This document shows, one piece after another, positions 25,151 through 37,271 of a DNA stretch of 64,000 bases. Source of the stretch: Melitaea cinxia (Eukaryota > Arthropoda > Insecta > Lepidoptera > Nymphalidae); assembly GCF_905220565.1 (NCBI RefSeq), contig NC_059408.1:5580508-5644507 (forward strand), written 5' to 3'. The notes below the pieces were generated by a model. It was not told where the DNA came from and did no database searches. It was given only the letters and a program-made list of their open reading frames with translations. The number at the start of each line of letters is the position of its first letter. Position 1 is the first letter of the stretch. Made by a program: the position numbers and the translations under genes.

Positions 25151-25861
25151 ACGAACTTTCTTTACATCTGACTGAATATTTATCAGTCAGTAATAATACG
25201 TTTTTCTTGAAATAATATTCTTAGTGTCTTAAAAACAGATGCTCGAGTGACGAACTTGAAACTTTGAATTGTAATTATGGATGTCTTGTTGAAGAAATTT
25301 TCAAGAGTTTCGTCTAATTCGGTATAAAACGAAGTCCTGGTCGCATTGAGAGTTACGCAGTACAGCTCTCGAAATGTTATGTAATCCGTGATGTTTTTAG
25401 GTGATCTTTATAATTTCCAATGGTCGAAAATTTTTCTTATATGCTTAATGCACGCCGCATAAAGAAATGAATATCCATTGACTACTTCTATATCAGATCC
25501 TTTTAATCAAAGCTCTATATAAAATCTAACGATATTTTTTGTTGTATCAATATATTGTTTAGTACCGTGAAGTTTTGTCAAAAGACACAAAAAAATTTCA
25601 TACAATTTTTATTTCCTATTATCAACTTTGTTCAAGAATGTAAATTTTTCCAACCTATGACATTGTACTAGCACAATAGCTTGTGACAATGATTGCGCTA
25701 ATTAGAATATAAGTTACCTGTAACGGATAAGTATTAAAATTCAAAGCGGGTAAAATTGCAATGGAGTTCTTGTTTTCATATCAGTGACGTCAACTGTAAG
25801 TTTAATTTGTTTTACAATATCAATAACTGAAACCATGTTTTATCTTAATTGAAACTTCGTC

Positions 25862-25867
25862 TCATTC
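25862..25867 (+). promoter_or_regulatory. possible initiator of the Kazal gene
   Basis: TCATTC matches the arthropod initiator TCAKTY and lies about 40 bases upstream of the start codon. No canonical TATA box is seen 25-35 bases further upstream. Confidence 0.3.
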
Positions 25868-25904
25868 ACATTATATTGATTATTTTTATCGTAATAGTGA
25901 AAAA

Positions 25905-25953
25905 ATGTTAGAAATGAATTTTCTTTTGTTTTTGTTTGGTGTGATTTTAAACG
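25905..25953 (+). CDS. Kazal gene exon 1 (signal peptide)
   Basis: ATG at 25905; a hydrophobic core FLLFLFGVIL; donor GTAAGA at 25954 after one base of a split codon. A second ATG at codon 4 could also start translation. Confidence 0.8.
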
Positions 25954-28900
25954 GTAAGATTGGTGTTTATTTAACATTGTGAGCTACGGGCGTGGTTGAG
26001 CGAAAAAAAGTGCTGTACGTGACCGCAAAATCTACTCGGTAATGTTTGGGCATCGAACTCGTCATTGCTAACACATACGCTAATTGCTATGCCATGACCA
26101 ATGCGATGGCCATGCCAATGAGAAGTTAAAAAATATAGAGATGTGATAAGAAGTAACTTTATTTAAAACATGATTAAAATTCGTAGAAAGCAAGACAGTC
26201 TTGTATTTTACGGCTTCAAACATCAAAAAACGTATTTGAAATAATATAAAAAATTTAAATTTTTAAAAATAGTTAAAAAACAACGTTATATAACTATAGT
26301 AAAATAAATTTTAGATATTCTTGGATAATAATAACTTCTTTACTTTATATTCTATATTCATTAATATTACTTTAAAATATAACTATATATATTACGAATA
26401 ATTGTATCAAAAAGCATAAAACATTTCATTCCGAGTTCGATCTCCTGAATAAAATCTAATACAGCATAGCATTATTTCACCTATACTTTCACTTCTAAAT
26501 TGATATAATCAAAATGGATTCTCGAATCATGTTATGTAAACCTCAGTATCACATTATAAACAATAACGCCGCATCGAAAATCTATTACATGATTTGTGGT
26601 ACATATTGGAAGACTAGATATAACTATTATTATTTAAGAATCTCAACTAACAATAAATAAAATGTATAGTTGAAACTTCATAGATGTTAGGTTTCATAAA
26701 TGTATTTTACGTACTCTACGATCTTTCTCTAACTCTAATTTATCGATTTCATTCAAATTAATGCTATATATTTTGCAATTATTACGCCGCAAAATATAAT
26801 TGCTACTATATATAGATGTTACAATACGTTATGAGAGTTAAAAGATAGATGAGTGTAGGCTTAGGTAGATTTTTTTTTATATAACTAGGTCGGCAAACAA
26901 ACGTGCAGCTAACCTGATGGTAAGCGATTACCGTAGCTAATAGACGTCTACAATATCAGAAATATCGCAAACGATTTGCAGACCTTATTCCCAATTCTCA
27001 CCAGGACCTCTGGTCGCCTTACTAACCAACAGGAACATAGCATTACGTGAAAGCAGTATTTTTTAGATGTGATCTTCTGTAAGGCCGAGATACTACCCCA
27101 GTCGATCCATATTTTGAGCAGGAAATTTCCTGCTATACACTACCTCGGTAATAAAAAAGTTTAATAGTGTGTAATATCTGTAATATGAACTGTTTTGCTA
27201 TTTTCTTATACAGTCTAAGATCCGAACTAGCCATAACCTTTACCCATCTGCCTAGTGGATAAAAATTATTTTATATCTACTTAAGTATGTTAAAGGTAAA
27301 TCGCCAAAGGTTTGGTTGCTGGAAAAAGTGCCATTTAAACCAGACTTTTAGCAGGCAACCCTATGTCATCGTATGCGCAATGAAACAGCGCTCATTTTGA
27401 TGTAAAATTTATTTATTAATAATGAGGGTAACAAAAAGTAGTATCAACATGTAGTATATTTAAAGGTGGTGTGTGCCAATTGGTCCCATTTAAATTTATT
27501 TGAGATCTAACAATTACTTTTCGAGCTATATCTAATAATGCGTTTTTACTTGACGCTTTTTTCGTCGACCTACGTTGTATAATACCGCATAACTTTCTAC
27601 TGGATGTATCGATTTTGATAATTCTTTTTTTGTTGGAAAGAAGATATCTTTAGTTTAGTACCATGATAAGGAAACCAGGATCTGATAATGGGATCCTAGA
27701 GAAATCGAGGGAACTTCTTGAAAATCCGCAATAACTTTTTACTGGGTGTACCGATTTTAATAATTTTTAATTTAATCGAAAGCTGATGTTTGTCGTATGG
27801 TCACATATAAATTTCATTGAGATCTGATTACTTCTTTTTGAGTAATCTTTGATAACGCGCAGTTACTTGAGTATTTTTTCGTCGATCTACGTTGTATTAC
27901 TCGTCGATGTAATTGAAGTCGGTTTTTTTTTCGTTTGCGAGCAAACACAATTATTAAGTCAATCTTTTCGCAATTATTTTTCTAGTATACTGAAATAAAT
28001 AATTCTTAAGCAGATCAATTAAGCAGATGGGTGAAGCGCGTGTCTAGTTTCGATCTCCTACTAATAGAAAATCGACATTATGTTTTCGAATAGAACGTTG
28101 ATGCAGTGGCCACACCCATCATTATAGCGTTGGGTATCATGTATTCGATAACTGTTTTTGATAAACTTTTTCTAGATGAAACAAGTATAAAATATCATAC
28201 TAAAAACATCATAATTTATGATTAATAAACTAAGACCACCAATTCTAATATATGCGCGTAAAAACATAGTTTACCTTTTTATTAAGAAAGAAAAACGTAA
28301 ATTTAAACTTTTTAATGAGTTTTTCAGAGACAATATTACAATTTTTAACTTTGCTGTACTGGCTAGGAAAGATTATTTTTTCGTCATAATTTTTTCTCCC
28401 TCCTACACAAAACAAAGAAGCTTTTGAAACAATAGCTCTTGATAGAGCTTATGATATTGCAACGTTTAAAAGTAGTAGTATTGTAGTAACTAACAATGAA
28501 CACTCTTTTTCTCTTTTTACTGAAATTTAAAGTCGAAGAAAATAAGATATTTAAATCTTGCTTTTTCTACAAACAACCCAAAGTCCCTCGTTTTTTATTT
28601 ATTTATAAATAACTTAGAATTGGTAATGACAATGCCTTGAACAAACGCCTTTCATATAATAAAACCGCTGTAGCAATTATCACTGAACATAATGAATAAC
28701 TTATTTTTTTTTTAGTAATTTCAAAAACACACTGTCTCGAGTCTTGTCAGATAGACTGTCCTACAAAAGATGAAGAAATGGTTTGCGCCTTCGAGATCAA
28801 CAGCAAAACCTACAAAATGTTTCCTAGCAATTGCGTAATGAGAGAGATTGCTAAGTGTTATAATCAGGGTAAGACATTCGTATAAATATTAAAAACTCTT

Positions 28901-31263
28901 ATTAAGTTTGAGAGGATAGCTTGTGCTGTCTTCAAATGGCTAAAAAAACTAATTTTACGTGTTATTGAACTTTTATAATTATTATTAATTAAATTAAATG
29001 AATCAAAAAGTAGATTTATAATTAAAATTGTCATTACTGGCATTTTGCTGCGCCTAACTACCGCTCTTGAAGTAACATCATAGCATCGATTGCCAAGAGG
29101 AATGCATAGTAATGATTAATTACTTCTTCTATTAAAGCCGTTGACGATCTGAAGTTGAATTTTTTGCAATTTAAAAAAAAAACAACTTACTTTTATCCAA
29201 ATATTTTACAGAAAATTTACTTTAGTCATTCACATAGTCGTAAAAAATGTTAATGAAATTTTTTAAAATAAGAATTGTTACGGTTCGCCTGGTGGTAACC
29301 AATAGCGTTGCAAGCGCATTACCGACCCTACCTTCAATTCTACGCAGGAGCTCTTGCAACTACTTACAACAGAAACACAATATACTTAAGAGCAATATTA
29401 TTTAACGGTGATCTTCTGTAAGGTAGAGGCACTTACACAGTTACTTTGGTAATAAAATTAAGTAGGATATTTCCTGCTATGGCATACCTCAATAAAATGT
29501 GACATAATAAAGTTACGGTAACAGAAATTATATTTAAGATTATTGCCGTTATTTTCCATAGTTCTATTAGCTTTATAATTTAGTAAAAAGTCTGACAAAC
29601 AATTATTCCTTTTCTGTAATCTCAGAAGAAAATAATTTATTCATTTCAATTAGTGTTCATTGTAAAATACACAAAATCTTGTTTTATTCCCTTCGGAATT
29701 CCTCCTGTAATTAAATTAGATGCCAATGATGTGATTTTTTTACTCATAAAGTTTAATATTGAAGAGATTTAATCAATCTAAAATCTTAATTCGTGGAATA
29801 TCCTTAGGTAATCTCCTGAGATTAGCGTGTTCAAGGAACTTCTCAGCTTAAATATCTAATACGATCACTCATGCTGTAGTAGCTGTAGGTATATGGAACT
29901 ATCCGGAATAGCAAAAGTCGACTACGATTATTTTATTGACCTTTTTAATAAATTTACAATATATTTGAACAGATCAATAAAATACGTCATTCTCGGCCGT
30001 TAATTAGTTGAAAATCATACTATATTTTTATAGCACTAAGCGAGTTTCGCGATTTCAGTCGAGTTACATATTTACAATTGTTATACTAACCAAATAAATA
30101 TTTACTATTAAAACAATTTTATTAACAATTAACAATGGTATCGTATATTCTTTTCAATCAAGTATTAAAATGTATGGTATACATGAGTATAGCTTAAATA
30201 CATTAGTAACAACTCCGATTATGCTTAAAATTTTACCAACATAGATAAAAGTAATAAAATATAAAAAATGCGCATCTTTTTCAGTTTTCGTAAGGACACC
30301 GTCAAAATATTGTATAAAGGCACATTTTCCATCAACTCGACGCATGTACGGCGAATCTTGTCCTGTATTTTGCCCCAGTCACTACAGCCCCGTGTGTGGA
30401 GCATCCAAGTATAGAGACTATGTATATAGAACTTTCAACAACGGCTGTTACTTAGACATGATCAATTGCAGAGGAGATGACGATTATACAGGTATATTTA
30501 TTTGAGATAGCTTTTATCTGCGGCTTCACTGGTATTGAATTTTTTTATTACAAATATACTATGTTACTTTTAGTACTTTCAAAAATATGTGTACAAGCTT
30601 TCATGATTATCGGTTCAGTAATTTTCGCGTGAAAGCGTAAAAACAAACTTACATTCACATTTGTAATATTGATGATATAATTAAGTTATAATAATATTAA
30701 GCTTATATCAATTTAAGCTTTCCTTAGGTCGCATATGAGAAACAGAAATTCAAGTTTTTGCTTCTAACTCCTGCGATTTTTTTACATAGTTTTCCTTGTG
30801 ATTGAGTACGAGATAAACTTTAAATATATATAGCTTTAGAAAATTGTCTCTTATAGTAATTTTGTGTACATTTTCAAAGACTATTTTTTATAAGTTTCAA
30901 TGACTTTATATAAATAGGAACTATGTACAATTTCGTGTAATCGGATCATACGTTTGAGACTATGTGTATGTTTTGTATTAGTAAATAAAGCCACCGAGTC
31001 ATTATATTCATTATCTTATGACTAATTTAAAACTTAGGTTAGTTAATAAGTGCATGTTATTCAAGGTCAATATTAATCAGGTGGGCTTTTATTCATAAAT
31101 ATTTCCATAATGACACCCATTTACAAGTCCATAATAATAAATGTTTTAAATTCCAGGTTACGTCGAAGTTCCTCTCCATTTCTGTCAGAGACACCTGATG
31201 AAGAATATATTTAAAGAGAAAGTCATAATGTCGAATATGTATGATCATCGCGATTATGATTAA
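25905..31263 (+). CDS. secreted two-domain Kazal protein, four coding exons
   Basis: Gene span; coding exons are 25905-25953, 28716-28868, 30285-30491 and 31157-31263 (516 bases, 171 residues). Residues 1-16 are a signal peptide. Domain 1 uses Cys27, 31, 40, 56, 64 and 77, with an extra Cys23. Domain 2 uses Cys93, 97, 105, 122, 129 and 146. Both carry the VC(A/G)...Y..F..(N/G)C core of insect Kazal domains. All introns are GT..AG and phase 1, and each domain is split before its last cysteine. A 25-residue tail follows, ending YDHRDYD. Kazal proteins are extracellular and usually inhibit serine proteases. By alignment with ovomucoid numbering the contact P1 residues would be Thr33 and Ser99 (inference), so trypsin inhibition is not expected. 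AATAAA occurs at 31269 and 31394. The introns carry repeats only. I do not recognise the exact orthologue. Confidence 0.85.
26870..27150 (-). repeat. poly-A retroposon (same family as 2591), intron 1 of Kazal gene
   Basis: Reverse copy with a poly-T start and the TAGGTCGGCAAACAAACG, ACCTGATGG and AGGAAATTTCCTGC blocks. Moderately diverged. Confidence 0.75.
27460..27957 (+). mobile_element. CCGACTTC-end repeat, 5'-truncated
   Basis: Enters in the GGTGGTGTGTGCCAATTGG block and passes two internal units (ACTGGATGTATCGA and ACTGGGTGTACCGA). It ends with GAAGTCGG, a T run and the GCAAACACAATTATT terminus. Confidence 0.75.
28716..28868 (+). CDS. Kazal gene exon 2 (first domain)
   Basis: Acceptor TTTTTTTTTTAG ends at 28715; donor GTAAGA starts at 28869. 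It encodes the stretch from HCLESCQIDCP to AKCYNQ. Entry and exit are both phase 1. Confidence 0.88.
29280..29492 (-). repeat. poly-A retroposon, degenerate, intron 2 of Kazal gene
   Basis: CGTTGCAAGCGCATTACCGACC, GTGATCTTCTGTAAGG and AGGATATTTCCTGC match the family at 2591 with much divergence. Confidence 0.6.
30285..30491 (+). CDS. Kazal gene exon 3 (end of domain 1, most of domain 2)
   Basis: Acceptor CTTTTTCAG ends at 30284; donor GTATAT starts at 30492. It begins with the last-Cys segment of domain 1 (VRTPSKYC), then a linker, then CPVFCPSHYSPVCG to INCRGDDDYT. Confidence 0.87.
30590..30690 (-). repeat. Helitron-like fragment, intron 3 of Kazal gene
   Basis: In minus sense ATTACAAATGTGAATGTAAG and TTTCACGCGAAAATTACTGAACCGA match the start block seen at 19.2 kb. 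Confidence 0.5.
31157..31263 (+). CDS. Kazal gene exon 4 (end of domain 2, C-tail)
   Basis: Acceptor AATTCCAG ends at 31156. YVEVPLHFC supplies the last cysteine of domain 2. The stop is TAA at 31261. Confidence 0.85.
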
Positions 31264-31274
31264 AACCAAATAAA

Positions 31275-32120
31275 AAAAGTATTTTTTTAAAGCCATATAA
31301 CTGCAGGTTTTGTTATGATAGTAATATTACTGATCACTTTAAATTCATTAGAATTATATTGCTTCAGTAGAAGTTATTAATACTAGATTAAACAATAAAT
31401 TATATTTTAAAAGATCGTATGACATATTATATTAACATCTTATATTCTCCAAGTTTTAACTCGCATGATGTACATATATACAGCTAAAACTGTATACAAA
31501 TTTCTTACCCAGTCATCTAAAGAATACGTCTGAAAAAGTCACAAGCGATTATACCTACACTCACTTGAGAAGTTTCTATGAACGGTTGTTTAGTCGTTGT
31601 TTGAGATAAGCTAAACTACAAAATATTTCTAATACAAAGAAGAGTATTAATACCAAAACGATGCGATCACGGGTAATATTCTCATAGAAAACGCCCACTT
31701 GATTTTAAAACTCTAGATATTATGCTTAATAATTAATTTATGTATGAAATACAAATATAACGTAAGAGGGATGCTGCTGATTAAAAAATAAGAGTTTCAA
31801 AATTTGAAAATGATAACCAAAAATAGACATATTATGCGGTTTTTTATTTCACATTACAACCGTCGTTGTTTTGATTGGACATGTATTGCTTTTGCTACAT
31901 TCTAAGTAAGCAACTCGAATACGAGATGACACGTATACATGAGAAAGTAATAGATAATGGATACCATACTTTATATCTAGGTACCATATTATTTGTTCCA
32001 AAAAAAAAACATTTTTGTCATGACTGTGATTACTTCGTCGGCAAAAGTCTGCAAATATGCGCATCAGAACAATAATAATTCATATTTCAACATAAGGGTA
32101 CGCAAGGTATTAGTTGTGAT
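31275..32120. other. intergenic DNA, nothing recognised
   Basis: Short antiparallel ORFs at 31849-32075 show no recognisable domain. Confidence 0.4.
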
Positions 32121-32122
32121 TT

Positions 32123-32192
32123 CCTTGTATGATTAAAGAGATTAAAATTACTATAATCCTCGTATGATTAAAGAGATTAAAATTACTATAAT
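32123..32192. repeat. 35-bp tandem duplication
   Basis: Two adjacent 35-base copies around GTATGATTAAAGAGATTAAA differ at one position. Confidence 0.9.
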
Positions 32193-32531
32193 CGATAAAA
32201 TATTACAAAAAATTATGTCGTGTCATAGGACACCAACAGGACAGGTAGCAACGAAGTTCCTTCGGATAGTATAGAAGCAACACAATTTGAAAAAAAAATG
32301 TTGAATTTTATATATATTTTCTAGTTCTTGATTTTTTTTTTAATTTTGTTGATTGGGTTTTAATTAAGTACATAAAAGGATTTAGGAAATTTAGTATTTT
32401 AGAAAATAACAAATACCGTAAAATAAAATAAATCAAATAATAATAATAATTCAAACTATTAGTGAAATAAAAAAACATTTTAAAAACATTGAAACATTTT
32501 TCAAGTCTTTATTTATTGTGGACAGTATAAA

Positions 32532-32715
32532 TTTGTCGCACCGAAGACGGGCAGCAGCGTCTTCGGTGCGACAAAGCCAACCCTGCGGTCACCAACCCAC
32601 CTGCCCAGCGTGGTGACTATGGGCAAAACACATGAGTTCACGTAATTTTTGGCGTAAACTTGTGGAGGCCTATGTCCAGCAGTGGACTGTATAGGCTGTA
32701 ATGATGATGATAATG
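32532..32715 (+). mobile_element. short RTE-tailed retroposon with fold-back 5' end
   Basis: 3' half of the element at 8892-9216, ending CAGCAGTGGACTGTATAGGC plus GTAATGATGATGATAATGATGA. Its 5' end is a perfect 17-bp inverted repeat (TTTGTCGCACCGAAGAC, loop GGGCAGCAGC, then its complement at 32559-32575). In other copies only the inner 8 or so bases of this stem exist. Confidence 0.8.
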
Positions 32716-33582
32716 ATGAGTATAAAATTACATAAATAATTTAAAAAAGTATACTAGTCATATTTTAGTTTTACAAACGTGACCGATTTACGTCACTTCC
32801 GTTATATATTTTTCTTACGGTTTTAGTATCACATTTTTTTCAGTTCAGTCGCCCAGTCAAATGTCAAGCCTGCCGTAAGGAACTTTGTTCCAATACAAAT
32901 AAAATAAGAAATATATTTGTAGTTTTGTATCTCTGAAGACTACGCAATCTGATAACAATTCTACTAAAGTTATTTTGAATTAAGCGAGAAACAACTTTAT
33001 AAACTTAATTGTCACTGAAATCTCAAAATCAAAACGCATCCATATTAATGATTTCCAATAATTTAAATGGCTCCAAATCCGCTTTCGCGGAGCTACTAAC
33101 TTCTGCACTCTAGTTAATCCTATAAATCCACCCTATTTAAAATAACATTCACGGTTCGTAGGCTCTTCGCATAATTCGAAATTCGTTCATAATTTCTTCC
33201 TATTCAACAACATTTACCACAAAATCTTTATCGTCCAATCTGTTCCTTTATGGAATTCTTTACTTCTCGAAGCGAGACGTGCAAATTTTCCAGCACAATT
33301 CAAAAAAAATTCTATAGAAATATTACTTTATACCTACTTTAGTTTCAGTGTACGTTCAAATGTACATATAGTATGTAATATGATTAAAAGTAAACATAAC
33401 AGTATATGTTTGTGTCTATGTGTGTTGTATATACCCCTAACGATCCATTTATTTCCTCTACTATAGGTTGCCTAGCAGAGATTATCGTATTAAATTAAAA
33501 AAAAAAAAAAATAAAAAAAAAAATATAAATAAGTTATAGTTATTATTAGTTATTATATATAATAATATAATATATATATTTT

Positions 33583-34666
33583 AAATTCAATATGATTTTG
33601 ACCAACTTTCAAAATGGTCCCATGATGTTGGCCTAGTAATAAATAGAGAAAAAACAAAAGCCATCTATATAAGCTCAACGCAAAATAGATTCTCTGGGGA
33701 CATACAAATCACTGCACATAGCCATCAATGTTTTCATAATTCATATACTGGTACCTGCAACTGTAACCACATTGACTTTGTTAAAACTCAGCGTTACCTT
33801 GGTATTACTATAGATACTAACCTCAATTGGAAAGAACATATAAACAATGTCTGTGACAAATTACGTGCCCTTTTAGCCAAATTAACCATAATTAAACCCA
33901 AAATTCCATTCTCAATACTATTAATGTTTTATAAATCTTTAGGTGAATCTATTATATCTTATGGACTAAGCACCTACGGTCTTACATTTAAATCACATCT
34001 CGATAGAATCTATCATCTCCAATTACGAATCTTAAAAACAATCGTACCCATATACATAAGAAATAAATACAAAAACAACGCCTTGAAATTATTTAACTAC
34101 TGCAAAGTAATGCCAATACACACTAAAATAAAATATACATTATTAATAGAACAATATTTTAATTCAAACATTCAAATAAAAATGAGTCACTATAAACTAA
34201 CAAGAAATATTACAAATCACACATTAAAAATACCTAGGCATAGTAATTTTTATGGAAAACGTACGCTTGAATATATTATTCCTTTCCTAATAAATAATCT
34301 GCCATCGAATTTAAAAAAAAAAATTCAAAAAAATAACTATAAAAACATATTTAAAAAATTCTTTTTAGAACAACTTAAAGAGAGAGATTGACATGACCAC
34401 ATTTATTATTTTTATTATGATTATTACTTTTTTTTTAACCACTTAATGTTATTTTTTTTTTCTTTCCAATTATATTCACATGTATAATAATCTATATTTG
34501 TATAGCTTTATATCATATTTTTATGTTAGTAAATAATATAGTATGTACTTTAGTATTATTACTTTAGAAACACAGTGCACTGTTAAACTATTCATTGTTT
34601 TTGCTGCACTGTTTATCACATAAATTGTATCTTTTTTTCTTCTGTAAATAAATAAATAAATAAATA
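33583..34666 (+). mobile_element. 5'-truncated Jockey/CR1-like LINE
   Basis: Starts within the reverse transcriptase domain next to an AT-rich flank and ends in a 3' UTR with an (AAAT)n tail (AATAAATAAATAAATAAAT). No clear target duplication was found. Confidence 0.75.
33585..34391 (+). pseudogene. LINE reverse transcriptase C-terminal part
   Basis: 268 codons open from the truncation point to TGA at 34389; the first ATG is at 33924 but the frame is coding before it. Visible parts: FDQLSKWSHDVGLVINREKT (the segment following the YADD motif, which is itself lost), RYLGITIDTNLNWKEHI, then a thumb-like and tail region with SYGLSTYGLTF and LPSNLKKKI. It has no endonuclease and no catalytic Asp pair, so it cannot be active. 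The protein is very Lys/Asn/Ile-rich, reflecting AT bias. The Jockey/CR1-like assignment rests on motif order. Confidence 0.75.
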
Positions 34667-34669
34667 ATA

Positions 34670-35985
34670 TTACCAATACGTGGGTTCATCTGTTGTAAAC
34701 CTCATTTGTAATCCTGTAATTGTAAAATTTTTGATGTGTAATAAAAATCACTTATATTGGATTGCGTACCTGAAAAGGATAACAGACCTTATATCAGCTG
34801 TGAGACAAGTATGATCAAGCTGTTCCAGCATATTACTTATTACAAAATTATCCATTTAACTCGTGCAAAGTCCGGGCAAGTCGTGTTAGTAGCAAGATAC
34901 AATGTGATATACACTCACTGTCTAATTTAACGTGATTTCTTTGGCATTAATACTTTTAGACGCATATATTTCCATTTCTTAAGATTAAATGTCATATTAA
35001 TTTACTAAATTTCCCCATCTAATTAATGATCCGTAGATCTTATTCTAAGATCTTTTTTTTATTTATTTATGTAATGTATTTATTTATTTATTTATGTAAT
35101 GAACAAAAAAAACAACCACAAAATAAATACAATTATTTTTTCGTATTCCTATCCTTTTTTATTACAATACCATAACTATCTTATTTTGAACTAGAAGAGA
35201 TTTTTACTGCAAAATATAATAAATATTGTTATAAATATTACATCTATAATCAAAATAATAACATAGTGGAAAATGTACTTAGTAAATAACACGTAAGGAC
35301 TCTTACCGCGTCGCAGTTATCTAACGTTTACCGACTATCTAGTGTTAATACGCAATGCAAGATTAATTAACGCCTGTTATTATCAAAGAGAAATAAATTA
35401 CTGCCACGTACATCTGTGCTATTAAACCTCTCAATGAGACTTCGATATAAGTTGAACGATATAATATTATAATAACGAAAGCTGACAGCGTGTCGCTTAA
35501 AATTGAAAATTAATTTATTTGCTCAGAGTTGTAAATGAGATTAACGATCAACAGAACGTAATGTTCTATGAATATAACAATAGCATAATATATACGTTTT
35601 ATGTTTTATCTACCCTATTTAATATATATAATTTAAAAAATATATTAATTTTAATATTGTAAATTTATTTATTTATTATATATACATATAGAATTGGACG
35701 CGGATCTTAAATATAATAAATTATTGTAATAGACTAGCTAAGTTGAGAGACGTTATCTTTAGACGTTATGTCTGCGAACTGTCAGACGAGTTAAATAATC
35801 GTAACGTTTTCTAAGAGTTTCCGATTTCCTGATCAATTTTTTTAGCGTACGATTCGTTAACGTAAGAATTCGTACGGAATATAAAACTAGAATAAAGAAT
35901 TAGTCTGATTGGTCCACAGGTTTTCGAGTTTTATGCTTAGTGGCTCGCTTAGTAAATTTTTTTTATATAGGTTAAAATTAGTGTA
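34670..35985. other. intergenic AT-rich DNA, nothing recognised
   Basis: Contains a short repeated (TTTA)n stretch near 35055-35095 and no gene signal. Confidence 0.45.
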
Positions 35986-35988
35986 ACA

Positions 35989-36117
35989 TCTTCGGTGCGA
36001 CAAGTCAGCCCTACGGTCACCAACCCGCCTGCCCAGCTTGGTGACTATGGGCAAAACACATGAGTTCATGCCGTTTTTGACGTGAACTTGTGGAGGCCTA
36101 TGTCCAGCAGTGGACTG
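35989..36117 (+). repeat. short RTE-tailed retroposon, 5'-truncated
   Basis: Runs from TCTTCGGTGCGACAAG to CCAGCAGTGGACTGTAC. It starts at the same hairpin point where the 32.5-kb copy folds back. Confidence 0.75.
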
Positions 36118-36595
36118 TACATTTTACTGTCTGTACAATGTGAACTCGCCTGAACAAAAAATTTGAAATGTTTAAGACTTTAGACGGGTTTTCATAACTA
36201 TTAATCTCATAAGTTGATTAATAAACGATAGTTCTCTAATTTAACTTTATTTGTCCGTATTTGTTCAATATCCATTACTCTCAATGAAAGAATCTTAAAA
36301 AAATAGTTATGGCAAACTTTAAAAAGATTGAAATTAAGAAATTGATTGTATTTCTAATTATAGATGACTTTTGAATGTTTATTTTTAAGTTTTTTTGTTA
36401 GTTAATTAAAAAAAAGATTTAAACGTAGACAACACAGGGCGGGTTAATACAAAAAAACTGACATAATGGTACATTGACAAATTTAGCGCCACTTACAAAA
36501 AATAATCAAGTATTCGAAGGTTAACATTCTGGCAAGCCTGAAAGTCACAGAAGAAGATTTAATACAGATTTTTATGCTATGACACGAGAAGACTA

Positions 36596-36645
36596 GCGCA
36601 ACATATTAAACAGTGGACTGCGATAGGCTGAAGTGATGATGATGT
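36596..36645 (+). repeat. RTE-type LINE 3' end
   Basis: ACAGTGGACTGCGATAGGCTG plus AAGTGATGATGATG is the shared LINE tail only. Confidence 0.65.
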
Positions 36646-37271
36646 GACATTGACGTGACGTTTATGGTTACTGCTCTGTTGCACCACGTGCCCGCGAGGC
36701 ACATGATGTTTTATAGCGTATAGCTATGCCTACGTTGCAGGCGTTACTAGAACGGTGCTTATCTAAATGTTACATTGGATGTCTATCAAAATTTTCATTT
36801 AATTACAACCATTTATGTTTAGTTTTTGTGAGAAAGTCTAATAATGAACATGAAAAACTTCTATAGCTATCCTCAAAAACTTTTAGATTTACGATAGTAT
36901 AAATATAGCTTTGCTTGAAAAACATACCTCACACGGTATTGCAAGAGTCAGAATTGTATAGCAACTTTCAAAGGTCAAAGGGGTAAGAAGAAACAGGATG
37001 ACGGTTCAGCTTTAAAGATTTTTAGGACGCAAATTGGAAATGAAATATGATTTTATAAATGTAAAGATTTATTGAACGATGCGTCAATATTAGCAATATA
37101 TATTAAGTTTATTATTTATATATTAAGCTATTAGTTAATATATTAAGCTTATTGTACCTAAAGTTATGAAAAAAAAATATATAATAATAAATGCTTCATT
37201 TTAATAAGAACTTAATTTAATACAAATCACTGTTATAATTATTGTCATTCAAACAAAATACACTTAAAACA

